From: JBCCXL01 sp039191605
Lineage (GTDB): Bacteria; Acidobacteriota; Thermoanaerobaculia; Multivoradales; JAHZIX01
Assembly (NCBI GenBank): GCA_039191605.1
Contig: JBCCXL010000004.1
Coordinates: 124,001 to 188,000, forward strand
Direction: 5' to 3'
Length of the DNA: 64,000 nt
Made by a program: the position numbers and the translations under genes
The notes under the pieces: model-generated
Told to the model about the DNA's origin: nothing
The model's input: the letters and a program-made list of their open reading frames with translations, nothing else
Databases searched by the model: none
Shown: one piece after another, positions 24,634-34,400 of the stretch
How positions within the stretch are numbered: position 1 is the first letter of the stretch
Layout: each line of letters begins with the position of its first letter

Positions 24634-26106
24634 TCATGATTCATTGACCAGTGGAATTGCGTGGGGAAAAGCGAAGGTCTCCCGGGAATCATATTGACCC
24701 CGGATTTCCCGCAGGCGCGGCAGATGAAGGCCAAAATAGGCCTGCTGAGGCTCTGCTAAGGCGAGATCCGGAAAGTTTGGATACACCCCGCCGCTGCCGT
24801 GCTCGTCGGCCACTGCCCAGGAGCGATCCACCCAGCGCCGCGCCGCCCGCTTCTGCTCCTCGCTGCACTCCGACGGCAGCAGCACTGCGTGCTTCAAGGA
24901 GTAGTCTACGTCGCGGTGGAAGTAGGCGGTGGCGTTCACCGGCACCCGGCCGTAGGCGCCGCGGAAAGGAGCGAGTTCCAGGCCCCGGTATTGATCTTGG
25001 TGATGGGCATCCTGCCGTTCTGAATCGAAGACCTCCACCAGCTCCTCGATCACCGATCGAGGCAGCGGCTCAGCGATGAGCTGGGAGCGGGTGAGTCGGT
25101 AGCCCTGACGACTCTCGCCATCGGCGGTGATCTCGGTCACCGAGGATCCAGAGATATCCAGCAGGCCCGCCTGATGGAGCATCGCCTGCCGGTAGGTGCC
25201 GTGGAGTCGAACGTCCCGCAGTGCCGAGCCCGCCACCTCGGCAATGCGCGCCAACCAGGGATCTGCCCCCCCCTCGGGCCCGATACACGAGCCGTAGACC
25301 TCCACCACCGAGGCCTGTCCCGGGGGTGCGGTCAAGGCCAGGCCCAGAGCGAGCTCTTCCGGCGCCCGTGGCGCTACCTCCTGCCACAGCGACAAAATCT
25401 CCGCCGCCGCCGTCAGCGGCCAGGCGAGATAAAAGCTGGTCATCGGCGGCGCCGGCACGGTGCGGAAGGTGAGCTCCGTCACCACTCCAAAGCCCCCCAT
25501 TCCCCCGCCCCGCAGGGCCCAGAAGAGGTCGGGCTCCTCGCTCTCGCAGCAGCGCACCACGCGCTCGTCCGCCAACACCACCTGCGCCGCCACCAGCTGG
25601 TCGCAGGTGAAACCGTGGAGTCGGCCGAGGATCCCTAAGCCTCCCCCCAGCGTCTGTCCGCTCACACCCACCGTCGGGCACGACCCGCTGGGCAGCGCCC
25701 TGCCGAGAGGCACCAACGCCTCCGTCACCGCTCCTAGCTGCGCCCCGGCTCCCACCGTCACGTAGCCTCCTTCTACCTCTTCCCCATCCACCTCCCCGTG
25801 CCCGATCTCCACCGCGCTCAGACGCTTCAGATCCAGCACCACTCCCTCACACAGCGAAAAACCCGCAAAGCAATGTCCTCCGCTGCGAACCGACACCGGC
25901 AGGCCCTCTCGACGCGCGAAGCTCACCGCCGCGCTGACGTCCTCCGGCGACTCGCAGCGAGCGATCCACCGCGGGCGAATGTGGTCGAAAGTCGCTAGGT
26001 AATTCTTCCGGAAGCCCTCATATTCCCCATCCCCCGGACCCAACACCACCCCTCGGTGTCCCGGAATCCCGCTCTTCGACGGCCCCGAACCTAGACTCCC
26101 CACCAT
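24634..26106 (-). CDS. FAD-dependent oxidase of the berberine-bridge family
   Basis: A 490-residue PCMH-type flavoprotein. The start at 26106 is preceded by GGGGAGG; an in-frame ATG at 26214 would add 36 unlikely residues. The FAD-binding domain has the covalent attachment motif RSGGHCFAGFS with His78, and SGSCPTVGVSGQTLGGGLG with Cys143, so a bicovalent FAD is expected. The C-terminal BBE segment (YFGLHLPRLREIRGQYDSRE) is complete. Such enzymes oxidise alcohols, sugars or secondary metabolites with O2. No signal peptide is seen. It lies next to the second FemAB-like gene and may contribute an oxidation to the neighbouring cluster, which is inference from position only. Confidence 0.88.
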   Translation of the reverse strand: MVGSLGSGPSKSGIPGHRGVVLGPGDGEYEGFRKNYLATFDHIRPRWIARCESPEDVSAAVSFARREGLPVSVRSGGHCFAGFSLCEGVVLDLKRLSAVEIGHGEVDGEEVEGGYVTVGAGAQLGAVTEALVPLGRALPSGSCPTVGVSGQTLGGGLGILGRLHGFTCDQLVAAQVVLADERVVRCCESEEPDLFWALRGGGMGGFGVVTELTFRTVPAPPMTSFYLAWPLTAAAEILSLWQEVAPRAPEELALGLALTAPPGQASVVEVYGSCIGPEGGADPWLARIAEVAGSALRDVRLHGTYRQAMLHQAGLLDISGSSVTEITADGESRQGYRLTRSQLIAEPLPRSVIEELVEVFDSERQDAHHQDQYRGLELAPFRGAYGRVPVNATAYFHRDVDYSLKHAVLLPSECSEEQKRAARRWVDRSWAVADEHGSGGVYPNFPDLALAEPQQAYFGLHLPRLREIRGQYDSRETFAFPHAIPLVNES

Positions 26107-26286
26107 TTGAGCCTCCCCCTGTTTCGTTGATACCAGGAGTATTGTAACGGCTCCGCTCCAAGCCAACCACCGAGCGTCTGGCCAGCTTTCCAGGCAGAAG
26201 AACCCGAGTTTCACCGGGCTAGCTCACTGCCCTTCTGTTTGTGCCCTACTCGTTTTCCTCAGGCCGGAAACGAAAAAAGACTTGAG

Positions 26287-26368
26287 TGCCGGAGACGGGA
26301 CTCGAACCCGTAAGCCCGAAGGCGGAGGATTTTAAGTCCTCTGCGTATACCAATTTCGCCACTCCGGC
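26287..26368 (-). tRNA. tRNA-Leu (anticodon TAA)
   Basis: The minus strand folds as a cloverleaf with acceptor GCCGGAG pairing CTCCGGC, discriminator A, a long variable arm typical of leucine tRNA, GGTTCGAGTCC T-arm and anticodon TAA in CTTAAAA. CCA is not encoded. It is the last of three tRNAs on this strand. Confidence 0.92.
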
Positions 26369-26555
26369 ATGGAGCTTTTCGCTGGAGCCTTTTCTTGGGG
26401 CGCGCTGCTCCTTCGCAGTGTAGCAGGACCGAATTCTCGACCTCTAGACGTGCGAAAACACCCGGGAGAAAGCCGAGTGAAGCGAGCATCGTTCTGTCTG
26501 AGAAGAGGCGTCACTGCGAGAGTGAGGAAGCGCTTCGAGAGAAGGAAACACTTGG

Positions 26556-26627
26556 AGGCGACGGCCGGATTCGAACCGGCGAATGAGGGTTTTGCAGACC
26601 CTTGCCTTACCACTTGGCCACGTCGCC
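26556..26627 (-). tRNA. tRNA-Cys (anticodon GCA)
   Basis: Acceptor GGCGACG pairs with CGTCGCC, and the discriminator is T as required for cysteine tRNA. The anticodon loop CTGCAAA gives GCA. The T-arm GGTTCGAATCC is intact. CCA is not encoded. Confidence 0.92.
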
Positions 26628-26749
26628 ATGGGGCGGGGTGCCCTGCTCTTTGCCGGTATCCTGGGACTGCCAGGAGCGGCCGTCTACCTGGCGCCGCACC
26701 TTCATCCACGAGGCAGAAGGGTGGAACGCGACGCGAAGAAAGAACTTGG

Positions 26750-26821
26750 AGCGGGAAACGGGATTCGAACCCGCGACCCCAACCTTGGCAAGGTTGTGCT
26801 CTACCACTGAGCTATTCCCGC
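26750..26821 (-). tRNA. tRNA-Gly (anticodon GCC)
   Basis: Acceptor GCGGGAA pairs with TTCCCGC, discriminator T. The anticodon loop TTGCCAA gives GCC, and the T-arm GGTTCGAATCC is intact. It leads a Gly-Cys-Leu group on the minus strand, a common bacterial arrangement; CCA is not encoded. Confidence 0.92.
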
Positions 26822-26929
26822 TCGGGAAGGGGGAGAATAGGACAAGGCACCGAGGGTGTCAAGCATTGACCGAGGGAAATCTAGGCTCACCCTTTTCGCT
26901 ATGCCGATGCAGACTTCCGCCGCATGAGC

Positions 26930-27322
26930 TCAGGCGACTTGAAAGGCATCTTGCACCCAGCTGACCCGCCAGCCACCGGCGGCCCGAGGATCAGCATCGA
27001 GACCGAGGACATCGAAACGGCAGGGCCCGTCGTGGGGATGGCGCTGGAGGTAGAGGGCGGCGCAGCGGGCGAGACGGCGCTGCTTGGGAGCATCCACCGC
27101 GGCGACGGCGGGCCCGAAGCTAGAGTCGGATCGCGCCTTCACCTCCACGAAGCAGAGAGTCTCTCCCTCGAGGGCGACGAGATCGATCTCCCCCACCCGG
27201 GTGTGCACGTTGGCGGCAACGATACGCACTCCCTGCGCCTCCAGCCACTGCCGAGCAAAGGCCTCCCCCACGCCACCACGGGCGCGGCGATGGGGCTGGG
27301 CGGCGAAGCGATCGTAGGACAC
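26930..27322 (-). CDS. yraN: YraN-family (UPF0102) endonuclease-like protein
   Basis: About 130 residues, with a GTG start at 27322 just after pyrD; longer upstream readings would overlap pyrD in another frame. The YraN signature is clear: GEAFARQWLEAQGVRIVAAN, then TRVGEIDLVALEGETLCFVEVKAR, the Holliday-junction-resolvase/PD-(D/E)xK-type core with GEIDL and VEVK, and a closing RFDVLGLD segment. Biochemical role is not firmly established for the family. It lies 55 bases downstream of pyrD on the same strand and probably shares its transcript. Confidence 0.82.
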   Translation of the reverse strand: MSYDRFAAQPHRRARGGVGEAFARQWLEAQGVRIVAANVHTRVGEIDLVALEGETLCFVEVKARSDSSFGPAVAAVDAPKQRRLARCAALYLQRHPHDGPCRFDVLGLDADPRAAGGWRVSWVQDAFQVA

Positions 27323-27377
27323 CGGTGGAGCGATCCGAGAAGGGGCAACCCAATCAAGGAGCCAATCAGGACGCCAG

Positions 27378-28562
27378 TCAAGAAGACGGCGCCGAGGCCA
27401 GCTCCCGATAGAAATGCTCGTAGATCTGATGTCCCTCTTCCGCGAAGGCCTCGAAATAGCCGGTGTACCACTGACAGAGAGCGGCGCCGGCCTCCAGGCT
27501 CGCGGCGGCGTCCGCCGCCCCCTCCACACCACCGGTGCGCACGAGATGGAACTCTCGATCGGGAGGGTTGGCCTCTAGATGCTCCCGCGCCACCGCCAGC
27601 AGACCGGCCGACGCAGGGGCCAGCGGTCGACCGGAGACCCCACCTCCGAAGTGCCCTACGAAGTAATCGAAGAGATGTCGCTCCGGCGCGGCGATCTGCT
27701 GCCGAGCCCGGGAGTAGTCGGTGGAGGTATTGCCGAAGTTCGCGCCATCGAAGCCGCAGGCCAGCAGATGATCCAGCAGCGCCGGCACCTGGCGCGGATC
27801 CGTGTCGCAGGAGAGCTTGGCCACCACCGGCAGCGGGCGCTGGCGCCGGCGCAAGAAGGCCTCCGCTAAGGCCTCCAGACGCTCCCAGAGCTGCTCCGAG
27901 GCGCTCTCATCTTCAGTATTGGGGCAGGATTCATTGATCTCGAGAAAGTCCACTCCCGCCGCCTCGTAGGCCTCCAGGCCGGCGATTAAACCCTCCAGCC
28001 CCTGCTCCAGCTCCGTGCCGGGATCGGCGGACAGACTGGCCCCCACGGGACAGCCATCCACCCGCCGAAGGTTGCCCAACCGCTGGGCCACCACCGCGTG
28101 CCCCTCATTCGGCAGGCCGAGCCAATTGGAGGCAGCGTGGGAGCTGGGATAGGGCGCGAAAGGCCCCATCACCCCGTGCCTGCGATTGCCCTTGCGGGGG
28201 GTCGCGGTGGTGGTTCCGCAGAGATAGAAGCCGGCCCCCTGGGCCGCCACCAGCTCGTAGCCTTCCCCGTTCTTGAACATGCCAGCGGCGTTGCCCACCG
28301 GAGAGCGAAAGCGCAGGCCCCAGAGCTCCCTCTCCCACCGAGCCGGAGGCTGATAGGGCTTGGGCCGCTCCTCCACCAGCACGGCGAGGAAGAGTTGGCG
28401 ACCGTAGGAGTAGAGGGTTACCGGCACCCGCGGCGGTAGACGCACCAGCAGCGGTCGCAGCATCTCGTCGAAGTGGGCGAAGTCCTGCATCCGCAGCGGC
28501 CCTTTGGACAGGCCCTTGGGCAGGTTTTTCACCGGCAGCGCGGCGAGATGTTTGAGATCCAC
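27378..28562 (-). CDS. pyrD: quinone-dependent (class 2) dihydroorotate dehydrogenase
   Basis: A 394-residue flavoenzyme that oxidises dihydroorotate to orotate in pyrimidine synthesis, passing electrons to quinone. Visible motifs: SPVGNAAGMFKNGEGYELV and the FMN-binding GTTTATPRKGN, then NWLGLPNEG, the INESCPNTED segment, VVAKLSCDTDP with the substrate/FMN lysine, GGVSGRPLAP and the phosphate-binding VRTGGVEGAADA. The chain is longer than most enzymes of the family, with an N-terminal segment (LARLP-like LPPRVPVTLYSYGRQLFLAV) that could bind membrane. No other pyr gene is beside it. Assignment to class 2 rather than class 1 is the less certain part. Confidence 0.85.
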   Translation of the reverse strand: MDLKHLAALPVKNLPKGLSKGPLRMQDFAHFDEMLRPLLVRLPPRVPVTLYSYGRQLFLAVLVEERPKPYQPPARWERELWGLRFRSPVGNAAGMFKNGEGYELVAAQGAGFYLCGTTTATPRKGNRRHGVMGPFAPYPSSHAASNWLGLPNEGHAVVAQRLGNLRRVDGCPVGASLSADPGTELEQGLEGLIAGLEAYEAAGVDFLEINESCPNTEDESASEQLWERLEALAEAFLRRRQRPLPVVAKLSCDTDPRQVPALLDHLLACGFDGANFGNTSTDYSRARQQIAAPERHLFDYFVGHFGGGVSGRPLAPASAGLLAVAREHLEANPPDREFHLVRTGGVEGAADAAASLEAGAALCQWYTGYFEAFAEEGHQIYEHFYRELASAPSS

Positions 28563-28918
28563 GGCAGCCCTCGCTGGTTGGGTCAGGATCGGGGTGATGA
28601 AGGGGGGGAGGGGCGCTCACTCCCGCCGAGAAGGAAGGCTCCCCCTCGGCGGTGCCCAGCAGGATACCAAAGCCTCCCGCGGCGCGCCGCACCCCACCAC
28701 CGTTGGTCTCCGGGAACCAAGGCGCAGCCCAGCTCGCCTCTAGGGATCCGCCTGCTAGCCAACGCCGACCGGCGATCATCATCCCTCGCTGAGGCCTATG
28801 CTAGGGTCCGGCTGCGGTGACCTGAGCACTCTCTCGACATCCCTACTGGAGGGCACCGCGACTCCACCACCCCACGCCTCCCCCCAGGCTCCGCTTCGAC
28901 TCCGGAGGACCCGCGTTG
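28563..28918. other. intergenic region between divergent pyrD and DUF1820 genes
   Basis: About 355 G+C-rich bases. Minus-strand frames here are open but carry no recognisable domain and overlap pyrD out of frame. No promoter pair, palindrome or RNA structure stood out. GGAGGA before the plus-strand start at 28919 is the only clear signal. Confidence 0.35.
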
Positions 28919-29263
28919 ATGAACGAAGAGCGCATCTACAAGATTCTTTTTCTCAACCAGGGGGATACCTACGAGATCTACGCCCGCAGCGTGGGCCAGG
29001 GCAACCTCTATGGCTTCATCGAAATCGAGGAGCTGATCTTCGGCGCCAAGAGCCAGCTGGTGGTAGACCCGTCCGAGGAGCGCCTGCGCACCGAATTCGA
29101 GGGGGTGCGGCGAACCTACATCCCGATGCATTGCGTGCTGCGCGTCGACGAGGTCGAGCGGGAGCGGCCCGGGCGAGTGACCCAGCAGTCCACCGACGCC
29201 AAGGTCAGCCAATTTCCCGCCACCGTCTACACCCGGGGGCCGAAGGGCGGCGGTGAGGGCTGA
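28919..29263 (+). CDS. DUF1820-family small protein
   Basis: A 114-residue protein closely matching the DUF1820 pattern known from Pseudomonas-like bacteria: IYKILFLNQGDTYEIYARSV, GNLYGFIEIEELIFG, VVDPSEERLRTEFEGVRR and TYIPMHCVLRVDEVE. Function is unknown; the fold is probably a small beta barrel. The ATG at 28919 with GGAGGA upstream is preferred over the TTG three bases earlier. It stands alone, divergent from pyrD, and is followed by a short tandem repeat. Confidence 0.82.
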   Translation: MNEERIYKILFLNQGDTYEIYARSVGQGNLYGFIEIEELIFGAKSQLVVDPSEERLRTEFEGVRRTYIPMHCVLRVDEVERERPGRVTQQSTDAKVSQFPATVYTRGPKGGGEG

Positions 29264-29304
29264 GGCGACTCCGGAGCGCAAGGGCCTCGAGCTCGCCTGA
29301 TCTC

Positions 29305-29356
29305 CAAGGCACAGCCCCAAGGCACAGCCCCAAGGCACAGCCCCAAGGCACAGCCC
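29305..29356. repeat. four perfect copies of a 13-bp tandem repeat
   Basis: The unit CAAGGCACAGCCC occurs four times head to tail without mismatch, in the gap between convergent genes. Perfect copies imply recent expansion or a constraint. Confidence 0.9.
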
Positions 29357-29376
29357 TCTGAGAATCCTCTACGTCC

Positions 29377-30375
29377 CTAAGCGCTACCGTCACCCTCCGC
29401 TTCGCCATCACCACCGGACCTGGCGCCATCTCCGCTAGGGCTGATCGCTATCGGGGGCGCCTTGGGAGGGCTCTCAGCGGAGCTACCCCCCGTAGAGGAA
29501 TCCCCCGTGGAGGCGCCCCCCAGCACAGCGAGGAGCTCGGGATCCACCACCACCCGCTGCTGAGGGAGCGCCACCTCCACTCCGGCGGAGCGCAAGCGTT
29601 CCAAAACCAGCCGCAGCAGCTGGGTGCGAAAGGCGATAAAGCCCTCCTGAGGGCTCCATACCCCGAAGAGCACCTCGACCCCCTGGGGGTGTACCGCCCG
29701 AATGGAGAATATGGGCTTCGGCTCGTCCAGGGCCTCCGGTAGCGCCTCGACAAGCTGGCGCAGCTCGTCCTCACATCGGGTGAAGTCAGTCTCGTGCCCC
29801 ACCGTCAACTGAACGTCCGCCCGGCGGATGGGGAAATGGGTGAGATTGATGATCTCGGCCTTGAGCAGGGTCTCGTTGGGGATCCTCACCGAGAGGTTGT
29901 CGAAGGTGCGCAGCTTGACGGAGAGCAGGTCGACCTGCAGGACCTCCCCGGTGGTGGTGCCGATGCGCACCTTGTCTCCGGCATGAAAGGGCCGCTCCGC
30001 CAGCAGGAAGAGGCCGGAAATCAAATTGGATAACGAGGTCTGGGCGGCGAAAGAGAGGCCTACCGTGACCACCCCAGCGGCCCCGAGGAGCACCCCGATC
30101 TCCACTCCCATCTGGGACAGCGCGGTGAGCACCGCGACGGTGAGGATGCCGTAGCCGGCCCCCCGTTCCACCATTGACGCGCCATCGACGGAGAGGCGCT
30201 GACGCAGCACTCGCCGCAGGGTGTGGCGCACGGCTTTGGCCACCACCCACCCGATCAACACGATGAGCGCTGCGGTCACCAAATCGAGGGCCCGCTGCGG
30301 GGAAAAGATGTCCTGCAGCAGCTGCTCTGCCAGCTGGCGCAAGTCTGTCCCCAATCGCTGCAAGAAGTCCCTCAT
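29377..30375 (-). CDS. MscS-type mechanosensitive channel
   Basis: A 332-residue small-conductance mechanosensitive channel homologue. Three N-terminal transmembrane helices are visible (LVTAALIVLIGWVVAKAVRH; GYGILTVAVLTALSQMGVEI; the pore helix VLLGAAGVVTVGLSFAAQTS). The pore-lining Gly/Ala-rich helix runs into SNLISGLFLLAERPFHAGDKVR, then the MscS beta domain (LLSVKLRTFDNLSVRIPNE) and the cytoplasmic cage. A Ser/Gly/Glu-rich tail of about 50 residues follows. It would release solutes on hypo-osmotic shock. Its stop lies near the convergent DUF1820 gene, and the unknown gene upstream on the same strand ends 107 bases before its start. Confidence 0.88.
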   Translation of the reverse strand: MRDFLQRLGTDLRQLAEQLLQDIFSPQRALDLVTAALIVLIGWVVAKAVRHTLRRVLRQRLSVDGASMVERGAGYGILTVAVLTALSQMGVEIGVLLGAAGVVTVGLSFAAQTSLSNLISGLFLLAERPFHAGDKVRIGTTTGEVLQVDLLSVKLRTFDNLSVRIPNETLLKAEIINLTHFPIRRADVQLTVGHETDFTRCEDELRQLVEALPEALDEPKPIFSIRAVHPQGVEVLFGVWSPQEGFIAFRTQLLRLVLERLRSAGVEVALPQQRVVVDPELLAVLGGASTGDSSTGGSSAESPPKAPPIAISPSGDGARSGGDGEAEGDGSA

Positions 30376-30482
30376 CGCTCAATTACCAGGCCACCGTACT
30401 CAGATCACCGTACCCAAGGCATCGTACCCGTTGCGTCGCATCCTGTCCGTCGAACCCCATCCGTCGATGGCGCCCTCGCATC

Positions 30483-31385
30483 TCATCCGAAGAGCGATGA
30501 CAGCGCCCTCACCAGAAGGCTGCGGTGGGCGACCACTCGAGACGAGCTGAGCTCTTCGGCTCCTTGCGCCTCCGCTGGAGGCCGGCGCCCCAGGTCGACC
30601 TCCACCGAATCGGCGGCGGGAGCTCGCCGCACGGTGATGCGCTGAGTCCAAAGATGGCCGCGGCGGTCACGATACAGGGTGAGGGCCGGCGCCGGCAGGC
30701 TAAAACGCTGAATGCGCAGGCTCTCGGAGCCATGATTCTCCAGCAGCACCGGGGTGATGGCGCGGTCGCTGCTGCGCCCCACCCAGTCGAGGCGGGTCCG
30801 CAAGGAGGTTCGCTGGGCGTAGGCCACCTCCCCGACTCTGGCGTTGGGCCCGAACCAGGTCTGGGAGAGCTGGCGAGCCGGTAACTCGAGCACGCTGGTG
30901 GCCGAGTCGTTCTGCAGACAGACCCACACCGGAGTGCTGAGATAAGCCTGTTGCCGCGCTCCCGGCAGAAGCACGAAGGGCTCTCGCGGCCGGGCCACCA
31001 CGGGACGATCCGCCAAGCGAGGCACGAGATGCAGGTCGTCGACCCCGAGAGCCCGTAGGCTCTTTCCGTCCGCCGGCAACGCCTCCGGAGAACACCTTCG
31101 CGGGGCGCGCACCGGAATGCCCTCCGGGCTCTCGGCACGGCGATCATCGCGATAGCGCCACACAAAGCGCCATTCCCCGGCATCGAAGCTCTGCAGCCAC
31201 AGGTCCAGTCCCTCGAAGCTGCAGAACCAGCATCGGGAATCGACCTCGTCCGTCGGCGCTAGCTCCCCCCACCAGGAGACCGGAAGATCCGAGGGATCTC
31301 CGAAGCCCGCGGGACTCACACCCTCCTGTCGACCCGCAAAGGGGGTGAGAACAGGGCCTGGGGCTGAATCCTCGGAAGCGCTCAT
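30483..31385 (-). CDS. uncharacterised soluble protein next to the MscS gene
   Basis: A 300-residue protein with no signal peptide and no transmembrane segment. It has a mixed alpha/beta composition with many aromatic residues at the start (SWWGELAPTD, CWFCSFEGLDLWLQSFDAGE) and an apparent beta-sandwich body (VWVCLQNDSATSVLELPARQ; ITPVLLENHGSESLRIQRFS). Some DUF432 proteins are encoded beside MscS channels and have similar length and composition; I offer that only as a lead. A shared transcript with the channel is plausible. Confidence 0.6.
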   Translation of the reverse strand: MSASEDSAPGPVLTPFAGRQEGVSPAGFGDPSDLPVSWWGELAPTDEVDSRCWFCSFEGLDLWLQSFDAGEWRFVWRYRDDRRAESPEGIPVRAPRRCSPEALPADGKSLRALGVDDLHLVPRLADRPVVARPREPFVLLPGARQQAYLSTPVWVCLQNDSATSVLELPARQLSQTWFGPNARVGEVAYAQRTSLRTRLDWVGRSSDRAITPVLLENHGSESLRIQRFSLPAPALTLYRDRRGHLWTQRITVRRAPAADSVEVDLGRRPPAEAQGAEELSSSRVVAHRSLLVRALSSLFG

Positions 31386-31475
31386 GGGCGCAGCTTAGCA
31401 GGTGGCGGGAGACCTTCTCCCACCCTTCCCTGCTACAACGCGCCCTCGCCCTCGAGACGCCCTGACGGAAGGTGA

Positions 31476-34400
31476 TCAGCTCTGTTCGAGCTTACGCACC
31501 AGGAGCTCATCGACCACCACCGCGAGACTGGCGACGGTGGGATTCTCGAAGAGCTGGGCCAACGCGAGATCCACCGCGAAGACCTGCCGCACCCGGGCCA
31601 CCACCTGGGTGGCGAGCAGAGAGTGGCCACCGAGCTCGAAGAAGCTTTCGTCCACCCCTACTTCGTCGCGCTCCAGCACCTCCGCCCACAGCGTACTGAG
31701 CAGCGCCTCAGTGGGTCGTCGGGGGGTCTCCGAGGAAGTACGAACCGACTCTTCTCCCTTGCCTAGCCGCCGGCGATCCAAATGCCCCTCGGCATCCCGC
31801 GGCAATCGCGGCAGCAGAACGATTTCCTCCGGAACCATCGGCGCCGGAAGGCGGGTCTCCAGGTAGGCCAGCAGGCGCTCCCGAAGGCGGCGGCCGGCAG
31901 CCCCAGTGAGCGGGTCGCTCACTAGGCTCGCGAGATCTCGACGAGGCCCGAGGGCTGGGAAAGGGGGTGGCCCGAGAGTTTTCGGCGAAGCCTTCGCAGT
32001 GCGCCGCAACAGCGCATCGAAGCGCCCGTTGGCGCCGCTGTAGAGCAGCGAGAGATCCGCCTGATAGCCCTCCGCCTCGGCGAGGGAGACCAGCTCCTCG
32101 GGCTCCACCGCGCTCGCGACCACCGATTCTTCTCGCCAGCTCTGCCGCAAGGAGCCGCAGAGCGCATCGGCAGCCTCCCCGACCTCCAGCATCTCCATCA
32201 GGCGCACCCCGTGACTCAAGCGCTGATTGGGAATCGCCGTCAGGCCGAGGGCCTCCGGCTTTCGCTCCCGCAGCAGGGTCGCGAGACTCGGTAGATCCAG
32301 ATCACCCCGTCGCCAGTCCACCCAGGGAATTCGCGCGCCGACCTCGGGGCTGCGATCCGGCAGCAGCAGCACGTCGAAAGCCAGATCGCCGCTGACTCCG
32401 TCTCGGCGAGGGCGAGGCAACACCCGAGCCATGCCGGAGAATTTGGGCAGCAGAGCATTGGGATGGGCGAAGAGGCTGGGGTCGAGGAAGAGCCCCTCCT
32501 CCCGCTCCAGGGAGCGCTCCACCTGGCGCTTGAGGGCGGCGACGCTGAGCACGTCCGGCGCCTGCTCCAGCGCCGCTTCGGCGTGGGGGATGGGCCGCAG
32601 CGGCAGGCTCGGCAGATCCATCAGCGCCACGACACCGCTGGATGCGGTGCGTTCGAGGACGATCTCCAGAAGCGCCCGCAGGTCATCGACGCTCGGCAGG
32701 CCGGTAACCGATGGGCCGATCACCACCAAGTCATAGCCCCCGGGAGGGGATTTCAGGCCCTGGAGATCTCCAAAGCCCATCTCCAGCAGGCTCAGTCGCC
32801 CGTCCTCCAGGGCCGGCCGCAGGGGATGGTCCGCAAGCCGGCGGTGGAGCTGGTGCAGGGCGAGGGGAGAGGGATCGAGGGCATGGTAGAGGCGGGCTCT
32901 ACGGGCGAGGGGGAAGAGTAAATCTCCTTCTCCACAGCCGACTTCCAGTACCGCTCCGGGGGTCACTCCGAGCTCCCTCAGGGCCCGCTGAAGCTGAACG
33001 GCGCTCGCTGCGCCGGCCACCGTGGGCTCCAAAGGCAGAGCACCGGAACCGCCGTCGCCGACGGCGGCTCGGTCGTCCGGGGCGTGGGGGTGATAGGCCC
33101 GCCGCCAGCTGTGGCCTCCGGCCCCGGGACCGGCCGCCCCGGCGGTGGTCTCCCGCTCCACAAAGGCCACCAGCTGACGATCTCCAGCACCGTTGCGGGC
33201 GACCAGGGCACAGGCACGAACATCAGGGTGGCGCCCCAGGTGGGCTTCCACCACTTCCAGGTCCACCCGCTGACCGTGAATGCGCACCACATCTCGCAAT
33301 CGGTGATCCAGAATCTCGAGCCCGCCGTCCCGGCGCCGACGGGCGGTCTCCCCGGTGCGCAGCAGGCGAGACCCCGGCGCATCGGCGAAAGGATCCGGCA
33401 GGAAGCGGCGAGCGGTGGTCCGCGCTTCCCCCGGATAGCTGGTAGAGAGGTGGGGTGAGCCGATCCACAACTCCCCCTCCACCCCCGCCGGCAGCTGCTC
33501 CATGGTGGGCCCTAGGACGTAGGCCCTGACCCCCGACAGCAGCGCGCCGAGGCGGCGAGGCGCCGAGCCGTCCCGCACCCCGCTGAGGGGAGGGAGAGCC
33601 TCCGGCAAGAAGGGCGGGTGGCGGTGGGCCAGGAGCCCGGTCTCCGCCAGGCCCACCAGCTCCATGACCTGAACTTGGGAACCGGCGAGGCGAGCCAAAG
33701 CCTCCGGCGGCGTGGTGTCGGAAACCACCAGCAGCTTCGAGAGCCGGCGCAGCGCGGCGGGAACTTCTCGAGCGAGGCGAGCCAGCCAGGAACCCTGGGC
33801 CACCAGGACCGACACCTGGCGGGAGGTGAGAAAGGTCTCGAGAGCCCCCGGAGACGCCACTTCCTCCTCCCGCGGGATCTCCAGTGTCGCTCCGGAGAGC
33901 AGAGCCGACCAGATCTCCACCAGGGAAGCTTCGAAGGTGATCGGGAATAGCTGAGCGACCCGATCCCTGCTGGATAGGGCGGCTCCATGCTCCCGGGCGA
34001 GCTCCGCGGCGGCGACCAGGAGAGCTCGATGGGAGAGCACCGCGAGACGCTCGGAGCCCCCGCCGCGAGCGAGGTAATAGGCCTCGTCAACCCCCTTGGG
34101 AAAGCCTCCACGGCGATGACCGATAGCCACCAGACGGCGCAGATCGAGGCACAGCCGCGGCAGCCGCCCAGGCAGGCGATCGAGGTAGACCTCCTGAGTC
34201 ACCACCGCCGATGCCGAGGCGGCATCGAGGCCTTCCTCCAGTCGCCTCGGCGGGGCGGCGGAATCCAGGGGCACGCAGATCGCTCCGGCCTGTAATACCC
34301 CCAAGACCCCCACCACCAACGCGGCGGAGCGATCCATGCACAGCCCCACCGCATCCCCGGGGCGCACCCCCAGAGTCTGCAGCCAGCGCGCCACCGCCGC

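Noticed and set aside
28105..28782. A minus-strand frame overlapping the 5' part of pyrD and the upstream gap
   Set aside because: It overlaps pyrD in another frame and has no protein-like pattern.
29305..29356. CRISPR array
   Set aside because: The 13-bp units are directly adjacent with no spacers, and no cas gene is seen; it is a tandem repeat.
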